DNA of 64,000 nucleotides, from the NCBI RefSeq assembly GCF_947179165.1, contig NC_077247.1, positions 48,280,935 through 48,344,934 on the forward strand. The letters are read 5' to 3'. Of this stretch, positions 50,305 to 61,786 are shown one piece after another (position 1 is the first letter of the stretch; every line of letters begins with the position of its first letter). The notes beneath the pieces are model-generated. The model was given only the letters and a program-made list of their open reading frames with translations, ran no database searches and was not told the origin of the DNA. This DNA comes from Solanum dulcamara (Eukaryota; Streptophyta; Magnoliopsida; Solanales; Solanaceae). The position numbers and the translations under genes are program-made.

Positions 50305-52120
50305 TCACTTAACATCTCGAAGACGCATTTCAATTTTGTATCTCATTTTCTCAAAGGTTGAAGTTGACAATGCCTTGGTAAACATATCTGTTAAATTGTC
50401 ACTTGAACGAATTTGTTGGACATCTATTTCACCCTTCTTTTGAAGATCATGAGTGAAAAAGAATTTTGGTGAAATATGTTTTGTTCTGTCTCCTTTGATG
50501 TATCCTCCCTTCAGTTGAGCTATACATGTAACATTGTCTTCATACAATATTGTTGAAGCATTTTTTATCAAAGAAAGGCCACATGTTTTTTGAATGTGTT
50601 GAGTTATTAATCTTAACCAAACACATTCTCGACTTGCTTCATGAATGGCTATTATCTCTGCATGATTTGAGGATGTGGCAACCATAGTTTGCTTTGTTAA
50701 ACGTCATGATATAGTTGTACCACCACATATAAATAAATAGCATGTCTGTGATCGATCTTTATGGGAATCAGATAAATATCCCGCATCTGCGTAATCGATC
50801 AATTATGACGTGGAATTATTTGAGTAAAACAATCTTATATCAATGGTACCTCGAAGGTATCTGAATATATGCTTAATTCCATTCCAGTGTCTTTGTGTTG
50901 GGGAAGAACTAAATCTTGCTAACAAGTTTACTGAGAAAGCTATATCTGGTCTAGAATTATTGGCAAGATAAATTAATGCGTCACTTGCACTAAGGTATGG
51001 TATTTCAGCCCCAACAAGCTTTTCATCATTTTCATGAGGTCGAAATAGATCTTTATTAATATCAAGAGATCTCACAATCATTGGGGTACTCAATGGATGT
51101 GTTTTATCCATATAAAACCTCTTTAAAATATTTTTAGTATATGCTGATTGATGGACAAATATCTCATTTGTAAAATGTTCAATTTGTAGATCAAGATAAA
51201 ATTTTGTCTTTCCAAGGTCTTTCATTTCAAACTCCTTTTTCAGATATTTTACTGCCTTTGAAAGTTCTTTTGGAATTCTAATAATATTCAAATCATCAAC
51301 ATATACTGCTATCATGACAAATTCAGATCCAGACCTTCTCATAAAGGCACAAGGGCAAATTGAATCATTTGTATATCCTTCTTTTAACAAATATTCGCTA
51401 AGACGGTTGTACCACATTCGCCCTGATTATTTCAACCGGTACAAGGATTTCTGAAGCTTTATTGAGCAATTGTCTCGAGAATCCTTGTATGCTTCAGGCA
51501 CTTTGAACCCTTCGAGAATTTTTATAAAAATGTCATGGTCCAATGAGCCATATAAATAGGCAGTGACCACGTCCATTAAGTGTATTTCAAGTTTTTTCAT
51601 GAACTGTCAAATTCATTAGATAGCTGAAGGTAATTGCATCCACCACAGGAGAATATGTTTTCATATAGTCAATGCCAGGACTTTGCGAAAAATCTTGGGT
51701 TACAAGTCGTGTTTTATATCTTACGACTTAACCCTTTTCATTTCGTTTACGCACAAAAACCCATTTGTACCCTACTGGCTTGACACCTTCAGGTGTTTGG
51801 ATTATTGATCCGAAAACTTTACGTTTTTCAAGTGAAGTTAACTCTGCTTGAATTGCATCCTTCCATCTTGGCCAATCATTTCTCTGTCTGCATTCATCGA
51901 TAGATTTTGATTCAAGATCCTTATCTTGTTGCATTATTTCAATGGCAACATTATAAGTAAAAATATTATCGACCACAATATCATTTCGGTTCCACCATTT
52001 TTCTGTCGAGACATAACTTATTGAGATTTCTTCATTCTCATTATTTTCAAGTACTTGGGCCTCCTTGGTGGTATCACCATTTGTTGTGTCTCTGCGCTCT
52101 TCTTGAGCATCTTCCTCCAA
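50305..52120 (-). pseudogene. Copia reverse transcriptase and RNase H, broken
   Basis: The N-terminal RT portion (52120-51728) has WKDAIQAELTSLEKRKVF and KPVGYKWVFVRKRNEKG and then meets a stop. 51727-51418 contains further stops and shifts but still resembles RT (for example SPGIDYMKTYSPV). The segment 51417-50803 carries the catalytic YVDD motif (YVDDLNI) and SRPDIAFSVNLLARF. RNase H (50685-50305) has HAEIIAIHEASRECVWLR, YEDN and DRTKHI, with FTKAL near its end. The breaks rule out an active enzyme. Confidence 0.9.
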
Positions 52121-52397
52121 ATTATAATCATCTTGATCATTTATTCCTTTCCTTTTTCGAGGTTTTTATCTTTGGAACCAATTAGTCTTCCACGTTTCAA
52201 GCGTGGGCTAGACTCATTTGCCTGAACAAGTTGTTTTACCGGGACATCAACTCAAACTTGAGCATTAACAGCTGGAATATGCGATTTAGTAACCCGTGGA
52301 AGGTTAGTAAATGCATCTGTCAGTTGATTTGCAATATTCTGCAAATAAATCATCTTTTGAACTTCTTACTCACACTGATTTGTTCGAGGATCTAAAA

Positions 52398-52481
52398 GAG
52401 ATAGCGACAATGAATTCCAATCTATCTCAGAATCTAAATGAGATAGTGACAATGAATTTCAATCTATCTCATTTTTCAGCT
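52398..52481 (-). repeat. 42-bp tandem duplication in the copia integrase-RT linker
   Basis: Two units start at 52398 and 52440. Each contains GAGATAG...CTATCTC inverted arms, so each can also fold into a short hairpin. The region between integrase and reverse transcriptase is poorly conserved in copia elements. Confidence 0.75.
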
Positions 52482-53865
52482 GCTTATGTTCTCCCCCTAA
52501 TGTTGGGTATACTGATTCATCAAAATGACAATCAGCAAATCTTATCGTAAATAAATTTCCAGTCATAGGTTCTAAATATTTTATAATAGATGGAGATTCA
52601 TACCCAACATATATTCCCAATTTTATTTTGGGACCCATCTTTGTGAGATGCGATGGAGCAATTGGGACATATACCACACATCCAAATATTCTAAGATGGG
52701 ATATATTTGGATCTCTTCCAAACGTCAACTGTAATGGAAAAAATTCATAATAATTTGTTGGTCTTATGCGCACAAGTGCTGCTACATGCAAAATAGCATG
52801 CCCCCATACTGAAATAGGAAGTTTTGTCCTCATTAGCAATGGTCTAGCTATCAATTGGAGGCTTTTAATCAATGATTCTGCTAGACCATTTTGAGTAAGG
52901 ATATGAGCGACCGGATGCTCAACTTTTATTCCAACCGACATATAATAATCATTAATGATTGAGATGTAAATTCACCAGCATTATTAAGACGAATTGTCTT
53001 TATTGCATAATCTGGAAATTGTGCTCTTAACCTTATAATTTGAGCTAACAATCTCGCAAAAGCCATGTTGCGAGTTGATAATAAGCACACATGTGACTAT
53101 CTTGTAGATGCATCTATCAAGACCATATAATATTTAAATGGTCCACATGAAAGGTGAATTGACCCACATATATCACCCTGTATACATCTAGAAACGCAGG
53201 GGATTCAATCCCAACCTTAGTTGCTGATGGTTTGATAATCAATTTTTCTTGGGAACAAGCAACACAAGAGAATTCCTTAGATTGAAGAATTTTCTGATTC
53301 TTCAAAGTGTGTCCATGTGAATTCTCAATAATTCTGCGCATCATATTATAATCGGGATGGCCCAAACGGTCATGCCAAATGGTAAAATCATTAGAATCAG
53401 CAAACCTTTTGTTTACAATGACATGTGGTTCAACAGTACCAATATTTGTATGGTACAACCCAGAAGAAAGTGCAGGTAATTTTTCGTGCACAATTTTCTT
53501 CTCCATATTTATTATAGTAATATAAAGATATTCAACCTTTTTTTCATTTGCAGTCTGAATATGGTAGCCATTTTGGCGAATAATCTTGAAACTTAACAAG
53601 TTTCTTTGAGACTTACTACAATAAAATGCATTATCAATTACCAATATCATTCCTCCAGGTAGTAATAAGGCCACTTTTCCAGAGCCTTCAATCAATTTCG
53701 TACTATCAGATATTGTATTGACATAGGCCTTTTTCATAATCAAATGACAGAAATATTTCTTTTTTTTAATATCGTATGAGTTGTGGCACTATTCAAAAGG
53801 CGCATATCTCCATTATTCATCTTGAATCCAATTGAAGTCTGAGAAATTTATTTATCTTCATAAAA
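52459..53865 (-). pseudogene. Copia protease and integrase, broken
   Basis: On the minus strand the protease start reads LLNSATTHTIL, with Asn where the catalytic Asp of D-S-A/G should be. The frame 53743-53117 carries the pre-integrase zinc motif (WHDRLGHPDYNMMRR, CVACS). Then a shift leads to decayed core at about 53085-52942, including TIRLNNAGEFTSQ in which the catalytic Asp is also Asn. Another shift restores VEHPVAHILTQNGLAESLIK (52941-52459) with the catalytic Glu and GCVVYVPIAPSHLTKMGP. Stops, shifts and two lost catalytic residues show inactivity. Confidence 0.88.
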
Positions 53866-54628
53866 TAAAAATGCATTATAAAAAATAAAATAAGTAACAA
53901 TATTGCTAGAAAAACATAAGTACCCTCTTTTTCTTAAAAGTTAAATTATGATAATTTAGAATTTAAAAAATTATATGATTCAATTATGATGAATGTTACA
54001 ATAATTTAGTTTATGGAATTATATTGTAATGAATTTGAAACACATAAAAATGGTTGATAATATGAACCTAACGTACCAAATTATTAGAATAAGAATTAAC
54101 AAACTGAGGTGTGACACGTTAATAATAAACATAATTTTATATTAATAATTTACTAGTGGATTAGTTTAATGAACTTAGAATTCAAAATGTTTATGGCAAG
54201 ATATACATATTAACCTTAAATAAATATTAAACATAAGTATTAAAAACAAATATAAAATAAATAAAATTATAAAATATTAATATAATATTATTCATCATGT
54301 AAAGCTAATTTGTTTATTGACAAAAATAATACAATCATTATATAATATTAATGTCTAAAACATTAATAAGAATAAATAATTAGTATAATGATATTAAATA
54401 AAGCGAATATTATTTTTAGTAACAGTCTGATATTAAGATTAAATAATAGCATACCAATTGTAATTAATTACAACATTGTAAAATAGCATAATGTAATAAA
54501 CAATATACAATTATCATAAAAATGTGGCCCTAATTTTTTTTTTTCAAATACATAAACGTAAAAATACGATAATTCAAAGTACATAAAAATGACAACATAT
54601 TGAAAAACATGAAATTAAACATCAATTA
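53866..54628. other. AT-rich noncoding block between copia gag and protease
   Basis: About 760 bp of extremely AT-rich DNA without an open frame separates the gag end from the protease start. Related elements usually join these parts directly. Composition and position suggest an insertion into the element, but I found no clear terminal repeats or target duplication. Confidence 0.6.
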
Positions 54629-55674
54629 AGATCCTTAAAAAAAAATTCAAACTCCAAATGAGTAATATCATTGAGGTCATTAAAATCATCATTCCTCAAA
54701 GCCAGATTTGCTTTAATATTATAATTATGCAAAGGCCTTGCCTCAACATTATTTTTGAACGCCAAGTATGACTCTATCCGAGCATTTGAAGAAGAGGCAC
54801 CACCTCTATTTGCCTTTCTTTTGAAAGAATTTTGATAATGTCTTACAAAATGCTCAAGCGTTCGACATTCATTTTTTCAGTGGCCTTTCATGCCACAACG
54901 ATGACAGTTATTTTTTGAATGGTCATTTTGAGAACTGATATTGTTCTCCCTTTTATGTTGACCACCACCACGACGATTATTATATCGTCTTCTGGCATTG
55001 TCACGTCCACGCACATTATTGTGGCCATGATTTTTATTTTGTCTTCTTTCAAGTCGACCATGTGCTTTTACCATATTTGCCTCCGGTAACAAAGCAGTTA
55101 TAGTGGGATGGGCTTCATGATTTTTCATTAAAAGGGCATTATGTTGCTGAGCCACCACAAGGCATGAGATCAATTCAGGGTATTTTTAAAAACCCTTTTC
55201 AAGGTATTGTTGTTGTAATATTACATTAGAGACATGAAAAATAGTTAGTGTCTTTTCTAACATGTCCTCATCATTTATAGTTTTCCCACAGAATTTTAAT
55301 TGGGAAGTTATTCTAAATACAACAGAATTATATTCAATTACAGTTTTAAAATCTTGAAACCGTAAGTGCATCCACTCATAACGAGCCCTTGACAATATCT
55401 TTGCCCTGAGGTGGTCATACCCCCCTTTTAAGTCTTTTCACAATTCAAGTGGATCTTTCACTGTCAAGTATTCCATTTTCAGGCTTTCATCTAGATGATG
55501 ACGAAGGAAAATCATAATCTTTGCTTTATCCTGACTTGATGTTGTATTTTCTTCAATTATAGCATCACCAAGATCCTTAGCGGTAAGGTGGATTTCAGCA
55601 TCAAGTACCCATGACAAATAATTTTTGCCAAAAATATCAAGTGCCACAAATTCCAATTTTGATAAGTTTGACAT
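54629..55674 (-). pseudogene. Copia gag (capsid/nucleocapsid), broken
   Basis: It starts MSNLSKLEFVALDIFGKNYL, the typical gag opening of a widespread plant copia lineage, and includes YEWMHLRFQDFKTVIEYNS. Three in-frame stops interrupt it, near 55437, 55183 and 54876. The last falls inside the CCHC zinc knuckle (CHRCGMKGH-stop-KNEC), where Trp is usual. After the knuckle the frame stays readable to about 54629. Confidence 0.88.
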
Positions 55675-55785
55675 GATGAAAATTAATTTGAAAGTAACAA
55701 AGACAACTTAAAAATTAAATTTCTTTAGTAGATATACCTGCTATAAAAGTTAATTTTCTAAAAAATTAGAGTTTCGTGCTGATAA

Positions 55786-55970
55786 CGTATTATAAACTAA
55801 CTAATTTGACAATTTTATAAAGGAAGAAGAGCAAGAGAATATAAAGAAGGCTATATTTATAGCCATATATACAAGTGAAGGGAAATATTAGTGGGCAATT
55901 TACCCACTTAAAAAATAAATAGACTATCCACCATTGTGAAGTGGACAACCAATTTACTTGGTTGATAACA
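55786..55970 (-). repeat. 5' LTR of the copia element (185 bp)
   Basis: It aligns with the left LTR but lacks 64 bp, and its terminal TG (plus strand) has become CG. I count 11 differences over the shared 185 bp, all transitions. On the minus strand it is followed by TTATCAGCACGAAACTC, in the place of the primer-binding site. Confidence 0.88.
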
Positions 55971-57900
55971 GATTGTGAATTGTGACGTTTAATGTGTTTT
56001 TTATTTCTACAAATTAATTTTAAAATAAAAGCAAAATTGTCATATAATTCATTATCATTACACTCACGATAACACAATTTGTCATTTGTTTGTGTGACTT
56101 TGTTAGTGCAATCTTTAGCCAAGCACTAACATCACACATTAGCAACAACAACAAAAATAAAAGTGTGTTACAAAATGATTCTATATGAAATTTAACTATT
56201 CCCCCCCCCCCCCCATTTAAATCTTAAATGCAAAATATTTTTTGTTAATAACTCCTTTGCTACTCTAATATTGGGGCATAACTTGTTCCAGTTAATAAGT
56301 TCAGTTGAAATCATTATTTTTGGTTCCTTTCCTTTGAAAGTAAAGTTTAGAGGTTTGTCTATGCAAATAGGTTGTTTTTTTTTCTGAAAAACATATTCAA
56401 TTTTTTTTCATGTTTAGCTGGTTTAAGTGTTTTTAAAAATATTTTTTAAGTTAGTTTATTTTCTTCAAATTTAAGAAAAATGACTTACCGCTCAAAAGTA
56501 GGATAACTCAACTTTCCACCTTAATATTAAGACTCAGGTATCTATTTTCGATATTAATCCGAGATCTGACTCCTGATGCTTAAATCGAAACCCGACTTCC
56601 GAGCTCAATTCGAGATCCAACTCCCGAATCCCGAACATATCGTTTCCTTTGTTTTATTAAAAATCATGTGCATATCTAAAACCACAAATGATAAAAGTAG
56701 TGAACATCCTAGATGTTATTAATTAACAACAATTAAAAGCAAAGAAACATAGGATAATTCTCTGTGCAAGTTCCACATAAAACTTGTAGAGACTATTTTT
56801 ATGAGTTCATTTTCCTAATAAAATTGCATTTTTTACAAATATAGTATCTAAATCAATTTATACATATGTGAGTAATTCTACGAAATATCTGCTATCGTCA
56901 CATCATCAAGGCTCAAACTTACTTTCTGATAAAGAAGAATTAAATGTGTCTTATATCATCAAAAACAAAAGAGAGGCTAAAGAGATAAACAAGCAAGACA
57001 ACCAAGATGGGCCTTATTGGTCTATACCACGCGTCACGATTAGAAAAAGTAGTTTATAAGTCTAAGGATTGCTGGTTTAGCCCAACATAAAACATACCAG
57101 ATTTGTTTTCATTACACGCACAAACTATTCCACCATGTAATGTTTGCTAATTTGATTATTCTGAATTACTACATAGTTGGAAATTAACTGTGTTAAAGGT
57201 TTTTTTTTTCCTATGTTTTTCGGGATGGGGGAGATGAGATTTTTGAAGGAAAAAAAGTTTGAGAAATTAATATAAATAGCCGTCTATAAATATAGTAGTC
57301 AATAAATATATATTTTATGTATATTAATATACAATATACAAGTCAAATATGTAACTCGCCCCTCCCCTCCACTCCACCCCACCCTTTTCTGAAAAATAGA
57401 TACGTCTGAGAGTCAAACTTTAAATCTATCAGATACAAAATTATAACTCTACCGAAGAGCTATAACTCAACTCTAAGTCAGAGATGTTTAAATTTGAGAT
57501 ATAAAAAATTCAAGGTCTCACATGTGTTAAATATATCAAATACAAGATGATAGCTCAATGGATTCGATTGAAACAAATACGTGTTTTTTTTGGGGGGTTA
57601 AATTTTGGTACTTTATTGATGAAGTAATAAGTATAAAACACCACATCGGGCAAAACCCATTTCTTACATGACCCAATCGACTAGAATATATGCTTTCAAT
57701 TCGAACCAAGTACACGTATACGGGAAAAAATATACACAACCAATGACAAAATATTTTGAACTCAAATTTATAGTGTAATGTAATATTCCGTTAGGATGAT
57801 AGAAAAAAGCAATGAATGATTTTTTTGTGCCTTTGGAGTAGTACGGAGAAAGTAGTAGTATCGAGGTCCAATTCATAATTTGTTATTGTGACTGAGAGTC
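55971..57900. other. Gene-free intergenic DNA right of the copia element
   Basis: No gene was recognised. It includes a C14 run (56201-56214) and roughly three imperfect 26-bp units around CCGAGATCTGACTCC / CGAAACCCGACTTCC / CGAGATCCAACTCCC (about 56556-56632). Short open frames at 56868-57059 and 57536-57876 show no recognisable motif. Confidence 0.55.
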
Positions 57901-59902
57901 CAATATAATTAGGTGATTTGCACGAATAGCATCTTAGGGTGCTTCTTGTTAAAAAAAATAAGTTGCAAGTATAATCTTTTCATTAAAATTAGGAACAAAA
58001 TAAGTCATCAAGATATCATATTTGTTATTGGGAAAGACTCACAACATGTAAAGATGATCTATTAAAAAAATAATCTTTTTGAAAAAAAATCTTGATGAGT
58101 TGTCAGAAATTCTTCTATGATTTTAGGGAAGATTTTTCGAAACATGTTATGGTGATTGTTGGAATCTTGGCCATAAATGTCGATGGTGAATATTTCGTTC
58201 ATCATTTGTGACTGAAATTTTGGACATCAATTAAGAGTTGTGCCAAAATCTCTTGACGATCATCATAACATGTAGTCTGGAATTTATAACTAACACATTT
58301 TTATTTTAAAGTCAATCCAAATTACATTAACCCTGAATAACTTCAAATTTAATATAGCCTTTTAATATTAATCCCAACAAATAATTTTAATACAACCTTC
58401 TAATATTAATCTCAATAATTAATTTTAATACAACCTTCTAATATTAATCCCAACAATTAATTTTCAATCATTAAAACAATACTAAACATTCACAAAATAA
58501 TAAACCTACATTCTCTTCTTCAACAAATTAATTTTTTAAGCACAAAAAGTTCAACAATGGTGTTCCTCAATTTTTTACAGCCAAATCAATTCGAATCATC
58601 AAAGATATACAATATAAACCTAATGGAACATTATCCTCACAATTACAATCACAAATAAACAATGAGAAGAAGGGGAGAAGCAGCCATTTCCTGGTGTAAG
58701 TACCTTATTTTTAGTCGTATCTTAGTTTTACACAATTTTAATGTTGTTTGAATATTTTTTTAGGCTTAATATTTTAAATGCTATATCATTTTAAAATAAG
58801 TTTTACTTTATTTTTTTTATGAAAATCAAATCCCATTTTAGTTATAAGCAGAGTCTTCACGGGTCGGTTATTGGTGAAAAACAAAATCAAATCAATTTAA
58901 TCAGTTTTAAAATTATTAAAATCAAACCAAATCAAATTAAATATACATCCATCATTTTGGTTGTTATCGGTTTCGATTTGGTTTGATTCGGTTATTCGGT
59001 TATTAATCATACACGAAAATAAAAGAACTGATTTATTCAAAAGAGAAAAAAAAGACCATAATTCATTCCAAAAAAATGGTCTTCGTGCCATTTTGGTTCT
59101 TATAATTCTTATACTAGAATGTTAATTGTGTTTAACTTTCTGCTTATATTGTCAGTTAAGTCAATGTACTAAATAATATAAACTTACCGAATAATGCATA
59201 AGCTAATGATATGGTTGTACAAATAAAAGACACATCATACCTTACTATTTTAAATTAACGTGTTGCATTTTTTATATAAAAAAGTGTTTATAAGAAATAA
59301 TATATTATGTATATATAATTATAAAAAATTTGTATATAATTTGTCAGTTTGGTTCGGTTCTTTCTTCAATTTTTTTGAACAAAACTAAAACCAAACCAAA
59401 TATTATTTGTTTTTAAAAATGTAAAATCAAACCAAATCAAATAAAAAAATGATTTATTTAATCGGTTTAATTTGATTTTTCAATTTGAATCGATTTTTAC
59501 CCAAACCATCCTAGTTATAAGTTTGGCAAGAATCTTAATCTCTTAAACTTTTGTTAACAAGATAATAAATTTAAATGGGTGTGTTTCCTAAGAATACCCG
59601 GCATAAATTCGTGAATATAATTGCAGACAGCTTTGCTAAGGATTGATTTATGCAAATGTCCCCTTGAATAGGCTATTATTTAAATTTAGTCCATGTTTTC
59701 TGTATTATGGGGAATAGATTATTTTGCTGAACGATCACCATAACATACATGTTATGAGTGTTGTCCAATAACAAATATGAAATTATGATAACTTGTCAGG
59801 ATTTGGTCCCTAATTTTAATGAAAAATATTATTTTTTGCCACCTTTTTTTTAACAAGGTCAAAATTTAAATAATACTGCAAATCACTTAATTATATGGAT
59901 TT
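57901..59902. mobile_element. About 2-kb element bounded by long imperfect inverted repeats
   Basis: The left arm (about 57901-58080) and the right arm (about 59715-59902) are reverse complements over roughly 180 bp with substitutions and indels. Shared blocks are ATATAATTAGGTGATTTGCA, TTTTCATTAAAATTAGG, TCATATTTGTTATTGG and ACTCACAACATGTA, in the same order. Long terminal inverted repeats suit a Mutator-like or foldback element. No transposase frame remains inside. A further repeat is nested at 58860-59515. Confidence 0.6.
58860..59515. repeat. Nested foldback-type repeat rich in GGTTTGGTT / AACCAAACC motifs
   Basis: The left side has CGGGTCGGTTATTGGTGAAA, AATCAAACCAAATCAAATTA and GGTTTGATTCGGTTATTCGG. 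The right side has the reverse order, ending ATCGATTTTTACCCAAACC. The reverse complement of the right end (GGTTTGGGTAAAAATCG) roughly mirrors the left end. This looks like a non-autonomous element inserted in the larger inverted-repeat element. Confidence 0.5.
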
Positions 59903-60694
59903 CTCCTAAGATTTTCAATTTGATCAAAAAGAATTTTTAGATCATGATCTAAATTAAAATTAAATAAATAACGAGAGACATACGAATAGAATCATGTTAC
60001 ATCAATTTAAGTTTGCTTGATTTACTCAGTTGAATCCTTATAATGCAAATGTATTCCCTGGTTGATCAATTACTATGTTTGTTTATGTAGTTCTAGAGTT
60101 CATTAGAAGTAATCTCATTTTTAACATCAAGTTCGAATAAAGATTAAAAAGTTTGAGTGATTAATTCGACAAAACAATTCAATAGATAAAGTTTTTTCTC
60201 CAATAAGATGACTTTTTAAAATAAGTTAGATTTTCAAAGTTCGACAAAACAAGATTCTAGCTCTCATTATTTTTTGGACAAGAAGGAAGTACCATTAATA
60301 TTCGAATTCTAAGGATTCATTTTGAATTAGTAATGATTTTATTTTTTGAGAAGGTTGGTTTGGTAATGATTTTATTCCTGCATAATCTTCAAGCTGTATA
60401 AAACATATATATTCCTAGAACTTCAAAGACGTTGGAAACGGTTGGAAACTATTGAAAAATCACCAAATCTCTTGACACGGTATTATTCTTAAGAATATTT
60501 CACTCGTTGTAGATGTATCCCTCAGAATTCAACAAGTTCTTCTAGTATAAAATTAGGAGTCAGAAATTAAACAAAGATAAATAACTCAATACTAAAGAGA
60601 ATAAGAAGATTTTTTTGATTGTTTTTTTAATCACAGTTCCTTTGTAAATGAGAAACTTGCAATTTGTAGATATTGTCCGATGGACAAATTACTT
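59903..60694. other. Gene-free spacer
   Basis: No coding region or clear repeat was recognised between the two large inverted-repeat elements. Confidence 0.55.
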
Positions 60695-60695
60695 A

Positions 60696-61785
60696 GGCCT
60701 GTTTGGAAAGCCACTCTGATAATTGAATTTGGTATAATTAGGTATAATTAACTATCTGACATGTTTGGTTGGTCATGTAATTACATTACCAACAGGTAAT
60801 TGGGTGTAATTGGCAGTGGATAATTACACTCTCCAATTCTCAGGGGGAGGTTGTGAATTGGTGTAATTACAAGCTGATTACTTTTTTACTTTTATTTCTA
60901 TTTTTATTTTTATTACTATTTGAAATTCTTATTATTTTTATTATTCTAATATTTTCTAAAAATATATATTTTATTTTTTATTATTTATATTTCATTTCGT
61001 TCTCATTCTCAACTTTTATTTCATGTAATTCCATGCAATTTTTCGTATTACCCTTTTTTTAATTCTATGTTTATTTTTTTCATTAGCATAATTTTGTTAG
61101 TGTTCTAATTTTTAAATTAAAGTAGAAGTCATTGTTGAATAAAGTTATAGACTTAGAGTTTTCTTTTCTTTTAAATCATACTTATGTACGTTATGTTGAA
61201 ATTTGACATAAGAGTAGTATTACATTAAAAAAATTATTTTAAATTTAGAACTTATGTTATATTTTCAGTTTCATTTATTTTAGTAGTATTGACTTGATAG
61301 TCATTTATTTTTTAGTTAGATTTGATAGATTATCTTTTTGTCAAATGTTTTAATAATTTTATGACTTATATTTAATTATAATATTAATATTTTTTGTCAA
61401 ACATGCATTTCATGATGCTCAAAAAAATTATGTATTTTTAGTTTTTATGATTAATTTAATAAAAATATACTAATTTAAAAAATATAAATAAATTGTTTTT
61501 TATAATATTAGTAATAACGTATGCTTATTAATTAATATATTTTCAAAAGACAATATATATCTTAAATATTTAATTTAATTTCATTTAAAAAAGCCTTTAT
61601 TTGTCTAATATGAATTTAAGTTTAGATAATTAACTTTTATTTGTGTAACCAAACAGTACACTTGTAATTACGTTATAATTACATGGTAATAAACAAATAA
61701 ATCATCGTAATTACTAGATTGTATAAGTACTATGCTGTTAATTACTATCATAGTGATTACACCAAGGTAACTTTCTAAACAGATC
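60696..61785. mobile_element. Non-autonomous PIF/Harbinger-like element, about 1.1 kb
   Basis: The left terminus is GGCCTGTTTGGAAAGCCACT, and the right terminus reverse-complements to AGATCTGTTTAGAAAGTTAC. TTA precedes the left end (60693-60695) and TTA follows the right end within two bases. The outer 150 bp are dense in TAATTAC/GTAATTA motifs in both orientations. The AT-rich interior has no transposase; the hydrophobic frame 60853-61062 is a by-product of T-rich DNA. Confidence 0.6.
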
Positions 61786-61786
61786 T

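Larger units (their letters stand above)
49774..55970 (-). mobile_element. Decayed Ty1/copia LTR retrotransposon
   Basis: The element reads on the minus strand: 5' LTR at the right (55786-55970), gag, protease-integrase, reverse transcriptase-RNase H, then 3' LTR at the left (49774-50022). Integrase preceding reverse transcriptase identifies the copia order. All coding parts carry stops or frameshifts, so it is not autonomous. A purine-rich CCAAGGAGGAGTG lies next to the 3' LTR as a polypurine tract. Flanking 5-mers (TTGGT and GATTG) do not match, so no target duplication is visible. It is inserted in intergenic DNA and disrupts no recognised gene. Confidence 0.93.

Noticed and set aside
49774..55970. 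Active retrotransposon
   Set aside because: Stops in gag, frameshifts in integrase and RT, and Asp-to-Asn changes at protease and integrase catalytic positions exclude activity.
60853..61062. Small Phe/Leu-rich membrane-like protein
   Set aside because: The frame lies in T-rich DNA inside a transposon-like element; hydrophobicity follows from base composition.
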